A DNA stretch of 64,000 bases from Candidatus Woesearchaeota archaeon (GTDB lineage: Archaea; Nanobdellota; Nanobdellia; Woesearchaeales; UBA10216): NCBI GenBank assembly GCA_016192905.1, contig JACPTG010000001.1:421005-485004 (forward strand), given 5' to 3'. Shown piece after piece: positions 27,463 through 34,792 of the stretch; position 1 is the first letter of the stretch; each line of letters starts with the position of its first letter. The translations under genes and the position numbers were made by a program. The notes under the pieces are model-generated. The model was not told the origin of the DNA. It did no database searches and saw only the letters and a list, made by a program, of their open reading frames with translations.

Positions 27463-28959
27463 CTACCTCAAAGCAACCGGCTTCATGCCAAACGACCTCA
27501 ACGCCTTCAAAAGCTCATCCTCAGGAGTATCCTGGCTGACAGTCGCAAGCAGGGCAAGGTTCTTCTTGAGCCCGATGTTAGTCCCCTCTGGAGTCTCAAT
27601 CGGGCAAAGCCTCCCAAGATGCGTGCTGTGCAGCTCCCTAGCCTCAAAATTCTCCTGCGTAGCCGACAGGGGACTGACAACCCTCTGAAGATGAGACATG
27701 GTCTCAAGATAGTTAAGCCTCTGAATCCTCTGGCTGATGCCCTTGCGGCCGCCTGTCCAGGTGCCTGTAGCCATCGAACTGTAAATCCTTGACGTCAGAA
27801 GCTTTTCGCGTATAATAACCTTAATCGTGGGAAACTTCCCCCGCTTGACTATCCGCTGAAAGTTGTAAAGAAGGTCGCCTATAAGAACCTTCATGTTAAC
27901 CCTGATAAGGTCAGCAAGCAAATCTCCGCTCAACTTCAGCCGCTTGTTCGCATAGTTATCCTTGTCATCAAGCTCCAGCTCACCCCTGAAGGTAAGGATG
28001 AGCTTCTTCAGCATCTTGCAAAGATTATACGCCTTAACCGGCCTGTCCCTCGGCGATGTGCCAAGATGAGGCAACAGGTACTTGTCAAGCAGCTCACGCA
28101 TCCTCTCAATCCTTATCTCCTTAGACTGCGTAATGCCTGACCTCTTTGCAAGATAGTCCACCGCATCCTCCTCAGTCTTTATGTCAGCCGCCTCAAGGAG
28201 ATTAACGATTATCTCATCAAAGTGCCGCTCAGCCGAGATAAACCTGCTAATCTCCTCATCCTTAGTAAGGCCAAGCGCCTTAATGATGACAACCACAGGC
28301 ATCCTCCTCACCCTGGTGAAGGTCAGATAGAAGATGCCATCCCTCAGCCTCTCAATCAAATGAGGTATCTTGTACGAGCTGTACTCAGAGAAAATCTTGC
28401 CAACAAACTTGCTCGTGCTTGAACTATCCGTGTCTGTGATAAACCTGTTTGCAGCCAAATCCTCAACCTTGACCAGCACCTTCTCAGTGCCATTAATAAT
28501 GAAGTACCCGCCAGGGTCATCAGGGTCCTCGCCCCTCGCAATCAACTCCTCCCTCGACAGCCTGTACAGATGGCACTGCTTGGACTTGAGCATAACAGGC
28601 AAATTCCCAATCTGGGTCTCAAAAGACTCCCGCTGCGCGCCGTTAATGTGGGCGCTTACAGTAATATACATGGGAGCGGCATAGGTCATCTTCCTGAGCC
28701 TCGCCTCAATGGGATACTTTGCCTCATTCTCACCGCTTCCGTCAGACTCAATTATCTGCGGCTTGGTAACCCTGACCTTGTCAAACTTTATCTTGAATTC
28801 GTCAACATTAGGCGGGATTATTGTAGGCTCAATCTCGCTATTCTCTGCAATAATCCTTGGAAGCTCAACATCAATGAAATTATTGAAGGACTCAATGTCT
28901 GACTTGATGAACGACTGCTCATCAAAATACTTCCTCAAAAGAATCTCCTGGCTATCCAC
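27463..28959 (-). CDS. rpoB2: RNA polymerase subunit B'' (N-terminal part of the second-largest subunit)
   Basis: 498 residues: protrusion, lobe and fork. Landmarks are EIEPTIIPPNVDEFKIKFDKVR, YPIEARLRKMTYAAPMYITV, GYFIINGTEKVLVKVEDLAANRF and the C-terminal LHSTHLGRLCPIETPEGTNIGLKKNLAL, where splitting from B' occurs just beyond. It overlaps rpoH by 8 bases. The order rpoH-rpoB2-rpoB1-rpoA1-rpoA2 is the standard archaeal one. Confidence 0.96.
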   Translation of the reverse strand: MDSQEILLRKYFDEQSFIKSDIESFNNFIDVELPRIIAENSEIEPTIIPPNVDEFKIKFDKVRVTKPQIIESDGSGENEAKYPIEARLRKMTYAAPMYITVSAHINGAQRESFETQIGNLPVMLKSKQCHLYRLSREELIARGEDPDDPGGYFIINGTEKVLVKVEDLAANRFITDTDSSSTSKFVGKIFSEYSSYKIPHLIERLRDGIFYLTFTRVRRMPVVVIIKALGLTKDEEISRFISAERHFDEIIVNLLEAADIKTEEDAVDYLAKRSGITQSKEIRIERMRELLDKYLLPHLGTSPRDRPVKAYNLCKMLKKLILTFRGELELDDKDNYANKRLKLSGDLLADLIRVNMKVLIGDLLYNFQRIVKRGKFPTIKVIIREKLLTSRIYSSMATGTWTGGRKGISQRIQRLNYLETMSHLQRVVSPLSATQENFEARELHSTHLGRLCPIETPEGTNIGLKKNLALLATVSQDTPEDELLKALRSFGMKPVALR

Positions 28960-29194
28960 TTACAACCACCCTATAAAACACAGTCTTTCCAGCAGTAGGG
29001 CTGCTCCTGTTAATCTTTATCACCTCGCCCGGCCTTGCAGCCATACCCCCCAGCATAGGATCACTCTTCTTGATCCTCGGAAGCTCAGAAACACTTATGC
29101 CATACTTCTGAAGCAGATCCTCCTTCTCCTTCTCACCCAGTTTCTGGCCCTTGGGCACAAGCACGTGTTTCTTTACGTCAACCTTCTTGGTCAT
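28952..29194 (-). CDS. rpoH: RNA polymerase subunit H
   Basis: 80 residues matching the archaeal H/eukaryotic RPB5 C-terminal domain: VLVPKGQKLGEKEKEDLLQKYGIS, ELPRIKKSDPML and RPGEVIKINRSSPTAGKTVFYRVV. It stabilises the jaw of the polymerase. It is the first protein gene of the operon and follows the tRNA-Asp/tRNA-Lys pair on the same strand, only 22 bases away. Confidence 0.95.
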   Translation of the reverse strand: MTKKVDVKKHVLVPKGQKLGEKEKEDLLQKYGISVSELPRIKKSDPMLGGMAARPGEVIKINRSSPTAGKTVFYRVVVSG

Positions 29195-29215
29195 TTGTTA
29201 CCTGCATCACTATAA

Positions 29216-29319
29216 AGGGCCGGACGGGACTTTCGTGCCTTGGTTTCGAACCCGTGACCGTCTGCTTAAAAGGCAGACGCGCTATAGCCCAGCATGCCTC
29301 CAGGCTGCGCTACCGGCCC
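29216..29319 (-). tRNA. tRNA-Lys (UUU) with two 15-base introns
   Basis: The acceptor stem is GGGCCGG/CCGGCCC and the anticodon loop is CTTTTAA. One insert of 15 bases lies in the D loop (29285-29299, position 19/20): helix GCCT/GGGC with 3-base bulges GGA and TAT. Another of 15 bases lies in the T loop (29231-29245, position 59/60): central helix TTCG/CGAA with bulges AAA and AGT. Cutting each bulge after its second base restores D loop AGCCTGGTA and T loop TTCGAAT. Both are bulge-helix-bulge introns at non-canonical sites, removed by the splicing endonuclease. CCA is not encoded, and the base after the acceptor reads T on the gene strand. Confidence 0.9.
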
Positions 29320-29333
29320 ACCCTAAGCATAAG

Positions 29334-29437
29334 CGCCCTGGCCGGGACTTTCACACTCGTTTTGAACCCGGGTCGCAGCCGTTCTGCCTACTGCGGCTGA
29401 CAGGGCTGCATGATAGGCCGGACTACACTACCAGGGC
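29334..29437 (-). tRNA. tRNA-Asp (GUC) with two small introns
   Basis: The acceptor stem is GCCCTGG/CCAGGGC with G73. The anticodon arm GCAGCC-CTGTCAC-GGCTGC is split by a 16-base insert after A37 (29382-29397), the canonical 37/38 site: helix CTGT/GCAG, bulges CAG and AAC. The T loop holds a 13-base insert (29348-29360, position 59/60): helix TTCA/TGAA, bulges AAA and AGT, leaving TTCAAAT. The D arm is normal. It lies 14 bases upstream of tRNA-Lys in the same transcript, and both precede rpoH. Confidence 0.9.
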
Positions 29438-29548
29438 ATCTCAACGCGGCAAATGGCCCTGCCACCTCTACAACATAGCCTTGGCGGGAATTAATTTGCA
29501 CCAGGAATGTAGAAAGACTGCAAAGCCATATACAGGGGAGGATTGGGC

Positions 29549-29557
29549 AGTAATATT
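29549..29557 (-). promoter_or_regulatory. TATA box, probable promoter of the tRNA-Asp/tRNA-Lys/rpo operon
   Basis: On the minus strand, CCTTTAAATATTAC overlaps the stop codon of the upstream regulator gene and lies about 110 bases before tRNA-Asp. No better TATA box was seen closer to the tRNA genes. The stretch between (29438-29525) holds no open frame I could support. Confidence 0.4.
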
Positions 29558-30282
29558 TAAAGGTTTCTAAACGCCTTGTCAGGCGGACTTTGGTTAAGAT
29601 AAACCACATTAGTCATGCCATGGGTTTCCTTTGAAATGATGCCGCTCCTGGCCATGCTTTCCAGATTCCTGGATACCGATGACTTGGGTATTTTAACATC
29701 GGCCTCTACCTGCTTCTGGGTAAGCGGCTTGCCAGCCCTCTCCAGCAGCTCAACAATCTGCAGCTGGCGGGGGGGCAGAAGCTGCTTCCTGTACCAAGGC
29801 AAAGGCCGCCTCCGGGAGCTGGCAATGCGGAAAGCAAGCCAGACAATCCCAGCAGCAGCCAACAGGACTGCAATTCCAGCCGCCACAGGAACACTCCTGA
29901 TGCCATCGGCTATGCTGTATTCCACTGCCACAGCCAGCACCTGCCCCTTGCCCGTGCCCTTAACAAAGGTATGCTCCCCTGAATTCCCAATCCTAATCTG
30001 CCCTGCACTCTTAATGTAATTAATCTCAGCTCCTGAAGGCAATTCAACAGAATACACATACTCGGAGAATGACTCATTGATGCTTATGTTCAGCAGCCAA
30101 TGGCTCCCACGCTTTGACGTGAAATCCTGGGTTGTACGCTCTGCAAGCAGCGGATGATTTGAAATGCCCCTAATCCTGGCAGAGCCTGTCCCATCAACTG
30201 AAATTGTAACGTCCGCAAAATACTGCTCTGCGCGGGCAACAGGCAACAGCAGAAGCAGAAAGACAAAAGCAACTCTCCTCAT
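29557..30282 (-). CDS. Membrane-anchored winged-helix transcriptional regulator
   Basis: 241 residues. A signal peptide (RRVAFVFLLLLLPVARAEQ) leads to an external beta-rich domain (about 20-130). A transmembrane helix follows (VPVAAGIAVLLAAAGIVWLAF), then a cytoplasmic winged helix: PPRQLQIVELLERAGKPLTQKQVEADVKIPKSSVSRNLESMARSGIISKE. The recognition helix is IPKSSVSRNLESM. The layout, external sensor plus MarR/DUF7343-like DNA-binding tail, is known in archaea as a one-component membrane regulator. Its target is unknown. It lies just upstream of the tRNA/rpo operon, with its stop codon inside that promoter. Confidence 0.8.
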   Translation of the reverse strand: MRRVAFVFLLLLLPVARAEQYFADVTISVDGTGSARIRGISNHPLLAERTTQDFTSKRGSHWLLNISINESFSEYVYSVELPSGAEINYIKSAGQIRIGNSGEHTFVKGTGKGQVLAVAVEYSIADGIRSVPVAAGIAVLLAAAGIVWLAFRIASSRRRPLPWYRKQLLPPRQLQIVELLERAGKPLTQKQVEADVKIPKSSVSRNLESMARSGIISKETHGMTNVVYLNQSPPDKAFRNL

Positions 30283-30355
30283 CGGAGAAAGGTAGGACTG
30301 AATCTTTTTAAATCTTGCCGAATGGTTTAAATACCTGCTTCCAGCATTCAGGCGG

Positions 30356-30763
30356 GTGAAAGGAAACAGATACTACCTGATTTTGGGGCTTTTCATGGCA
30401 GCCCTAATCACAGGCTGCGGCAAGGCTGATTCAGCATACTCCCTCCCTGACCTGATAGAAAACTCAGACAGGCTGCTTGGCCAGGAAATGCGCGTGTCAG
30501 CAATGGTAATCAACACAACTTCATGCAGCAATGAGCCCTGCCCTGCCTCCAACCCCTGCTGCCAGACCTGCACGGCACAGCTATTCCTCGCAGAAGAAGC
30601 CAAAGGAAGCATACGCCTGCCCACAAACCTGCAATGCACAGGAACCAACTGCCAAACTGACTGCCAGCTTTCCCCAGGCAAAGTTTACCTTCTGAAAGGC
30701 AGGCTCCAGACAGACAACCTCGGCAGGCTGTACTTCAATACGGACTCAGGCGGAGAAGGGTAA
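30356..30763 (+). CDS. Cysteine-rich lipoprotein
   Basis: 135 residues from GTG 30356 (KGNRYYLILGLFMAALITGC), a lipoprotein signal with lipobox LITGC. The mature part has a beta-rich OB-like stretch (LLGQEMRVSAMVINTTSC ... GKVYLLKGRLQTDNLGRLYF) and at least nine cysteines, including SNEPCPASNPCCQTC and CTGTNCQTDC, likely paired as disulfides outside the cell. No family was recognised with confidence. It is divergent from the membrane-bound regulator, with TATA-like GGTTTAAATACC at about 30323-30334. Confidence 0.7.
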   Translation: MKGNRYYLILGLFMAALITGCGKADSAYSLPDLIENSDRLLGQEMRVSAMVINTTSCSNEPCPASNPCCQTCTAQLFLAEEAKGSIRLPTNLQCTGTNCQTDCQLSPGKVYLLKGRLQTDNLGRLYFNTDSGGEG

Positions 30764-30817
30764 TCCATGGCGCTGAACATGATTTAGTTGAACAATTGGT
30801 TGAATAATCACATTATT

Positions 30818-30910
30818 ACTGGTAGCAGCCTGTTCCTGCCCTGCTTCAGCCGCCCCTTTCGGGAATCGGTACGTGTACGGCTTGGAGTTCACTGGTCTGC
30901 AATGTTCACT
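30818..30910 (+). repeat. Family A intergenic repeat, copy 3
   Basis: Blocks in the family order: ACTGGTAGCAGCCTGTTCCT, CAGCCGCCCCTTTCGGGAAT, TACGTGTACGGCTTGGAGTT and GGTCTGCAATGTTCACT. The start (GCAGCCTGTTC) is closer to copy 1 than to copies 2, 4, 5 and 6, so two sub-types exist. It is in the non-coding stretch between the lipoprotein and helicase genes. Confidence 0.7.
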
Positions 30911-30920
30911 GATTTAACTG

Positions 30921-30940
30921 TCAACCACAAACTACAAACC
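30921..30940 (-). repeat. Family B GT-rich repeat, inverted copy
   Basis: TCAACCACAAACTACAAACC is the inverse of the GGTTTGTAGTT...GTGGTT motif seen at 9424-9501 and 14264-14286. It lies 10 bases after family A copy 3, repeating the A-B pairing seen near 9.5 kb. Confidence 0.5.
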
Positions 30941-31058
30941 CGTATTATTCCGAAAACCAAAAGGTTTATAAGCCAACTAAAATTGCCTGTCCATAGATTA
31001 GTGCGAATCGTAGTCATTGAGGAGTGCTAATTCTAAATAAAACAAGTGAGGTAATAAA

Positions 31059-32246
31059 ATGGAATTCAGTGAATTAAATTTGCCGGACTACCTGGTAAGC
31101 ACCGTGGCTGGCCTGGGCTATGAGAAGCCCACATTCATACAGGAGAAAGCCATTCCAGTACTCCTGTCCGGAAAGGACGTAATAGCACAAAGCGAGACAG
31201 GCTCTGGAAAGACAGCTGCATTTGCGCTGCCAATAATATCAAAGGCAACCCCAGGACAGGGCGTGCAATGCCTTGTGCTGGCGCCAACGCGCGAGCTAGC
31301 TGAGCAGGTCGCATTTGAATTCAGAAGGCTCTCCAGAAACAAAAAGCTGGCAATAGCCGCAGTCTACGGAGGCGTAGACATTGAGCCGCAAATCAGCGCA
31401 TTGCGAAGGAGCGAGATAATAGTCGCGACACCCGGCAGGATGCTCGACCACCTGTCAAGGCGCACGGCTGACTTCAGACGGCTGCAATTCCTGGTCCTTG
31501 ACGAGGCTGACAAAATGTTCGAGATGGGCTTTATAGACGATGTGCGGAGCATAATCAAAACCCTGCCCAGGGAACGGCAGACAATGCTGTTCTCAGCCAC
31601 CATAGGGCCAGAGGTAAGGTCAATCTCATCTGACTACATGAAGGCGCCGCACATGCTGCGGGCAAACCCCTATGTTGACAAAGGAGCGCTCAAGCAGCTT
31701 TACTATGACGTAAGGCCACAGGACAAGTTTTCCCTCCTTCTCCACCTGATTTCAGAGGAGAAACCCGGGCTTTCCATCGTCTTCTGCGCCACGCGCTCAA
31801 GGGTGGACACTGTAACAAGGAACCTGACAGCCAACCGAATAAATGCTGTAGCAATACATGGAGGCCACACGCAGGCAAAGAGGAATTCAGTGATGCGGGA
31901 CGTTAGAACAGGCAAGGTCCATATCCTTGTAGCGACTGACGTTGCCGCCAGGGGCCTGGACATAAGGAACGTATCCCACGTCTTCAACTACGACATCCCG
32001 AAAACCAGCGTAGAGTACGTCCACAGGATTGGGAGGACTGCAAGGGCTGGCAAGTCTGGTAAGGCAATTTCGATTTTGGCTGAAGCGGACCATGAGAATT
32101 TCAGGCATGTCATGGAGGACAGGTCACTTGGCATCCAAAGGCAACCTGTCCCCTCCTTCAGGCGGGTAGCATTCATAATGCCGAAAAGGGATTTTTCACG
32201 AAATTTTCCCAGAAGGATTGTTGCAGGATACTCACGCAGAAGGTGA
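31059..32246 (+). CDS. DEAD-box RNA helicase
   Basis: 395 residues with all core motifs: the Q-motif region (YEKPTFIQEKAIP), motif I AQSETGSGKTAAFAL, Ia PTRELAEQ, II VLDEADKM, III SAT, IV SIVFCATRSRV, V ATDVAARGLDI and VI HRIGRTARAG. It belongs to the RhlE/CsdA-like group acting on structured RNA, with a short basic tail (RDFSRNFPRR). A TATA box (TTTATAA, 30965-30971) gives a leader of roughly 65 bases, and a GAGGT Shine-Dalgarno lies at 31048-31052. Such helicases are often cold-induced in archaea; here that is only an inference. Confidence 0.93.
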   Translation: MEFSELNLPDYLVSTVAGLGYEKPTFIQEKAIPVLLSGKDVIAQSETGSGKTAAFALPIISKATPGQGVQCLVLAPTRELAEQVAFEFRRLSRNKKLAIAAVYGGVDIEPQISALRRSEIIVATPGRMLDHLSRRTADFRRLQFLVLDEADKMFEMGFIDDVRSIIKTLPRERQTMLFSATIGPEVRSISSDYMKAPHMLRANPYVDKGALKQLYYDVRPQDKFSLLLHLISEEKPGLSIVFCATRSRVDTVTRNLTANRINAVAIHGGHTQAKRNSVMRDVRTGKVHILVATDVAARGLDIRNVSHVFNYDIPKTSVEYVHRIGRTARAGKSGKAISILAEADHENFRHVMEDRSLGIQRQPVPSFRRVAFIMPKRDFSRNFPRRIVAGYSRRR

Positions 32247-32765
32247 CTGCTTCCTGAACCTTTCCACCTTCGCCCTGTCGCTGATTATTGCACTGTTCCC
32301 GCTCGGGTCCTCAATAATCAGCCTCATCCTCTCCTGACCCCAAACCACCCTGTTGAGCTTCTTTAAAAGATTCCTGGCCTTTGAGTAGGCATCCGGGTCA
32401 TCGTCATCCTGCTTAATGCCCTCAAGCTGGCCCTTTACCCGGTTAATAATTCCCTCAACATTTGTTATGAACCCCTGCGAGGCTATCCCGGGCTCAACTG
32501 TCGTAATATGAGGAATCCTGATTGTCGCCTGGCTGGACCTCACAACCCTTATCTTCATGTCCTCCTCGCCGCTTACGTCTATCGTATACTTTACCGGGTC
32601 CTTCTCATCAATGCACTCAACATCCGCCTTGTGGAACTTGCATGACGCGCAGGTCATTGAGAACAGGTAGACCCGGCCGAAATACGGGATATCCTCCTCC
32701 CGCTCAGTAAGAATCAGCTTTTTCTCCCTGCAGACAGGGCACGGCTCATCATCAATCTCATCCAT
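32232..32765 (-). CDS. ZPR1-like zinc finger protein
   Basis: 177 residues. N-terminal CPVCREKK ... CASCKFHKADV forms a C4 zinc finger, followed by the beta-rich ZPR1 domain (VRSSQATIRIPHITTVEPGIASQGFITNVEGII). The pattern is that of archaeal single-domain ZPR1 proteins; the eukaryotic relatives help fold translation elongation factor eEF1A. The archaeal role is not established. It converges with the helicase gene (15-base overlap) and is followed by the DUF357 gene upstream. Confidence 0.85.
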   Translation of the reverse strand: MDEIDDEPCPVCREKKLILTEREEDIPYFGRVYLFSMTCASCKFHKADVECIDEKDPVKYTIDVSGEEDMKIRVVRSSQATIRIPHITTVEPGIASQGFITNVEGIINRVKGQLEGIKQDDDDPDAYSKARNLLKKLNRVVWGQERMRLIIEDPSGNSAIISDRAKVERFRKQSPSA

Positions 32766-32818
32766 TTTTTTCCATCAGCCCGCATGGTTTAAAAATTTTT
32801 TGACGTTGCGGCTGACAG

Positions 32819-33091
32819 CTAATCGCTGGCAAACAAACTGGAGTCATTAACCCTGAAAGCGCCAATCCTGGCGCCAGCATCAAGCCACGCATGGGCATAG
32901 TTAACAGCGCCAAAGGCAGAGACGTAGTCTCCCTTCTGCCTGAAATGCCTGGCATCAGAAAGGTATCTTTCGGCCATATCAAGGAAATCCAGGGCGACTT
33001 TCCCGCCGTCATGATTCGCCTTTGCCTTTTCAATTGCACGCTCAGTTACCGAGAAGTATTTGTCCAGCTTTGAATCGGTGATTTGCCTCAT
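32819..33091 (-). CDS. DUF357 family protein
   Basis: 90 residues, all helical. ISDSKLDKY-type start (TDSKLDKYFSVTERAIEKAK), then ALDFLDMAERYLSDARHFRQKGDYVSAFGAVNYAHAWLDAGARIG, the hallmark of archaeal DUF357, a small tetratricopeptide-like helical bundle. Its function is unknown. It lies 53 bases upstream of the ZPR1-like gene on the same strand and could be co-transcribed. Confidence 0.85.
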   Translation of the reverse strand: MRQITDSKLDKYFSVTERAIEKAKANHDGGKVALDFLDMAERYLSDARHFRQKGDYVSAFGAVNYAHAWLDAGARIGAFRVNDSSLFASD

Positions 33092-33212
33092 TGATACAGT
33101 TGTGTTTGTGACAGCAATTTAAACCTTGTGCAATCTTTATAGGACACTCACATTCGATACCAGTTAAAACATAGAGGATTTGGATTAACTTAACCTGAAC
33201 TAACCTGACTAA

Positions 33213-33297
33213 TAGTAGCGGGCTGTGGCTGCCCTGGATTCAGCAGCCCCTTTCGGGAATTGGTAACGTGTACGGTCTGGAGGTGTACTATCAGCCT
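33213..33297 (+). repeat. Family A intergenic repeat, copy 4 (3' end divergent)
   Basis: TAGTAGCGGGCTGTGGCTGC, CAGCAGCCCCTTTCGGGAAT and ACGTGTACGGTCTGGAGGTG match the family. The usual end block (CTGCAATGTTCA) is replaced by ACTATCAGCCTGCT, so this copy is shortened. It lies between the DUF357 start and the stop of a small minus-strand gene. Confidence 0.7.
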
Positions 33298-33298
33298 G

Positions 33299-33505
33299 CT
33301 ATTCATAATTCATGTGCCTGATTTCTAAAGAAACAGCCAAATTCAATCTATCGTGCACAAATGTTTTCCCATCACCCTCAACCCTAAACCCGTACTTGGA
33401 CAAAACTTCCTCAATTTCACGCAAAGCCTCAGCTTCAACTGCCTTGGCCTGCCTCCTGTACTCAGCATAATCCAGCATCCGACCGTTTACTGTGATGAAC
33501 CCCAT
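33299..33505 (-). CDS. Small hypothetical protein
   Basis: 68 residues (MGFITVNGRMLDYAEYRRQA ... LREIEEVLSKYGFRVEGDGKTF ... LNLAVSLEIRHM). It reads as one helix plus beta strands with no membrane segment. No family was recognised. A minus-strand TATA box (CTATAAAAATT, about 33568-33578) would start a leader carrying the perfect hairpin at 33516-33541. A family A repeat follows the stop codon directly. Confidence 0.5.
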   Translation of the reverse strand: MGFITVNGRMLDYAEYRRQAKAVEAEALREIEEVLSKYGFRVEGDGKTFVHDRLNLAVSLEIRHMNYE

Positions 33506-33515
33506 GATGATAAAT

Positions 33516-33541
33516 GCTGGCGCAACATCAGCCGCGCCAGC
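33516..33541 (-). promoter_or_regulatory. Perfect 8-bp hairpin in the leader of a small gene
   Basis: GCTGGCGC and GCGCCAGC are exact inverted arms with a 10-base loop (AACATCAGCC on the plus strand). The element lies 10 bases upstream of ATG 33505 and downstream of its TATA box, so it is in the 5' leader. The same 10-base loop sequence occurs at 33872-33881, inside another large inverted repeat. Confidence 0.4.
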
Positions 33542-33591
33542 CCTCCTGACCCGAAGAGGATCGAATAATTTTTATAGTTGCCTTAGCATGC

Positions 33592-33675
33592 CTTCCCCTT
33601 GCGAAGGGCTGTCCGTCCTTTAGACGACGCGGCCGCGCCGAGGGTAGAACCCAGGTGCGGCTCCCAACCTTTTCC
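33592..33675 (-). ncRNA. GC-rich structured RNA with a tRNA-like 5' half
   Basis: A GC-rich island in AT-rich surroundings. A minus-strand TATA box (TTATAAAAACC, about 33696-33706) predicts a start near 33675. The second half, GCGTCGTCTAAAGGAC then GGACAGCCCTTCGCAAGGG, parallels positions 7 to 41 of the tRNA-like gene at 33761-33833, including the TTCGCA loop. No normal T arm follows it. The first half (CCTGGGTTCTACCCTCGG then CGCGGCC) could form a weak T arm and acceptor strand, raising a permuted or decayed tRNA. A different small RNA is equally possible. Confidence 0.4.
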
Positions 33676-33760
33676 TGCCCTTTTCCAAATCATAAGGTTT
33701 TTATAATTTGAGGCCATGGTTAGCTTCACATGCGAGCGGGCGTAGACGACATAAATTGTG

Positions 33761-33833
33761 CAGGCGTGCCGCGATTTGAACGCGGATTAGCCCATGCGAA
33801 CAGGCTGTCCTGTCCAAATTAGACGACACGCCT
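33761..33833 (-). tRNA. tRNA-like gene, anticodon unclear (possibly CGC)
   Basis: The acceptor stem AGGCGTG/CACGCCT, the T arm CCGCG-TTCAAAT-CGCGG and the D arm GTCT-loop-GGAC with GG in the loop are all well formed. The anticodon arm is odd: AGCCT/GGGCT pairs only with an 8-base loop (GTTCGCAT), so the anticodon is uncertain, CGC (Ala) being the simplest reading. The pair 3-70 is G-C, not the G-U typical of tRNA-Ala. It may be an unusual tRNA or a pseudogene. No introns are seen. Confidence 0.55.
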
Positions 33834-33851
33834 TTTACACTTACTGTTCTT

Positions 33852-33895
33852 CTGGACAGGGCTTGCTTAAGAACATCAGCCTGCCGCCTGTCCAG
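33852..33895. repeat. 9-bp perfect inverted repeat upstream of the tRNA-like gene
   Basis: CTGGACAGG (33852-33860) and CCTGTCCAG (33887-33895) are exact inverse arms separated by 26 bases, which include AACATCAGCC, the same 10 bases as the loop of the hairpin at 33516-33541. The nearby stretch up to 34000 is non-coding; it also contains TTCCGG-rich pairing (33968-33994). Confidence 0.4.
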
Positions 33896-34029
33896 TGCCA
33901 ATGTTGCAAATGCGTGGAACGGCGAAATTCCCAATGCGCAGGGCCTGAAAGCCTTGTGCGCAAACCTTCCGGAAATGTCCGGTGGTTTTTCCGGCAAAAT
34001 ATATAACCAGCCTTCCAATACTCTTTAGC

Positions 34030-34779
34030 ATGAGCATCGCTACGCGACCATACCCGCTGCCTGTTATCGGTAATTATTCTGCGCCCAGAGAAATGCAGAT
34101 ATCAGGAATTGACGCAGTTGTTGTAGACCCTCACAACGAAGTGCTGCCCTACTGGTTCAGATTTGAAGGAAAGCCTGCTGTTGTCGTACATATCGACCGC
34201 CACAATGACATGATTGCAACAGCCATGCCCAAGCTGCCAAACGATGACATGGCCCTGTATTCAAGAACAGTTGGGATATCCACCTTCATCGCAGCCGCAA
34301 GATACTATGGGGGAGTGTCGGCCACCTATCACCTGGAGGCCCACTCTGCCCGAATAGATGCCTATGGAAGGCTTCTCAACGGCAGGCCTGAAGGACTGCC
34401 CAGGACAGGGCTCTTCAAGGGAAGAATATTCTGGATTAAGGACAGCCTGCCTTTCATGACAACAGAGCCCAAAACCATAACCACAGACGATTTTTTCCGC
34501 GATTTCAGCAGCTATGCCGGCGGTCTCATTGCAGACATAGACCTGGACGGATTCGCATGCCTCAGCAGGTCATTTTACAGCAAGCCGCTGGCAGGGCACC
34601 TTGAGGACGCCATGCAGAGGATTCGCTGGGTAATGAACCTCCTTGAGAGGATTCCAAGGCCAGGGCTTGTCACAATAGCACGCTCGCAGACGCCATATGC
34701 CTTCACGCCGCCTGAGCTGGTGGATGAAATCGAGGCAAGGGTGATACAAGCCTTGGATTCACTCTATGCAGGGCGTTGA
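34030..34779 (+). CDS. UPF0489-like protein
   Basis: 249 residues from ATG 34030; TATA-like AAAATATATAACC at about 33997-34009 supports it. VVVHIDRHNDM near residue 57 and GGLIADIDLDGFACL near residue 170 resemble the metal-binding Asp/His motifs of the UPF0489 family, which has an arginase/deacetylase-like fold. It is predicted to be a soluble metal-dependent hydrolase; the substrate is unknown. It stands alone between the tRNA-like region and a convergent peptidase gene. Confidence 0.65.
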   Translation: MSIATRPYPLPVIGNYSAPREMQISGIDAVVVDPHNEVLPYWFRFEGKPAVVVHIDRHNDMIATAMPKLPNDDMALYSRTVGISTFIAAARYYGGVSATYHLEAHSARIDAYGRLLNGRPEGLPRTGLFKGRIFWIKDSLPFMTTEPKTITTDDFFRDFSSYAGGLIADIDLDGFACLSRSFYSKPLAGHLEDAMQRIRWVMNLLERIPRPGLVTIARSQTPYAFTPPELVDEIEARVIQALDSLYAGR

Positions 34780-34792
34780 TTGGAAGATGCCC

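Noticed and set aside
29438-29525. A third RNA gene upstream of tRNA-Asp
   Set aside because: No T-loop sequence, no clear stem and no C/D or H/ACA boxes; treated as leader sequence.
31001-31030. Ten-codon GTG frame in the helicase leader as an attenuator peptide
   Set aside because: No enriched codon, no competing hairpins and no ribosome site seen; chance frames this short are expected.
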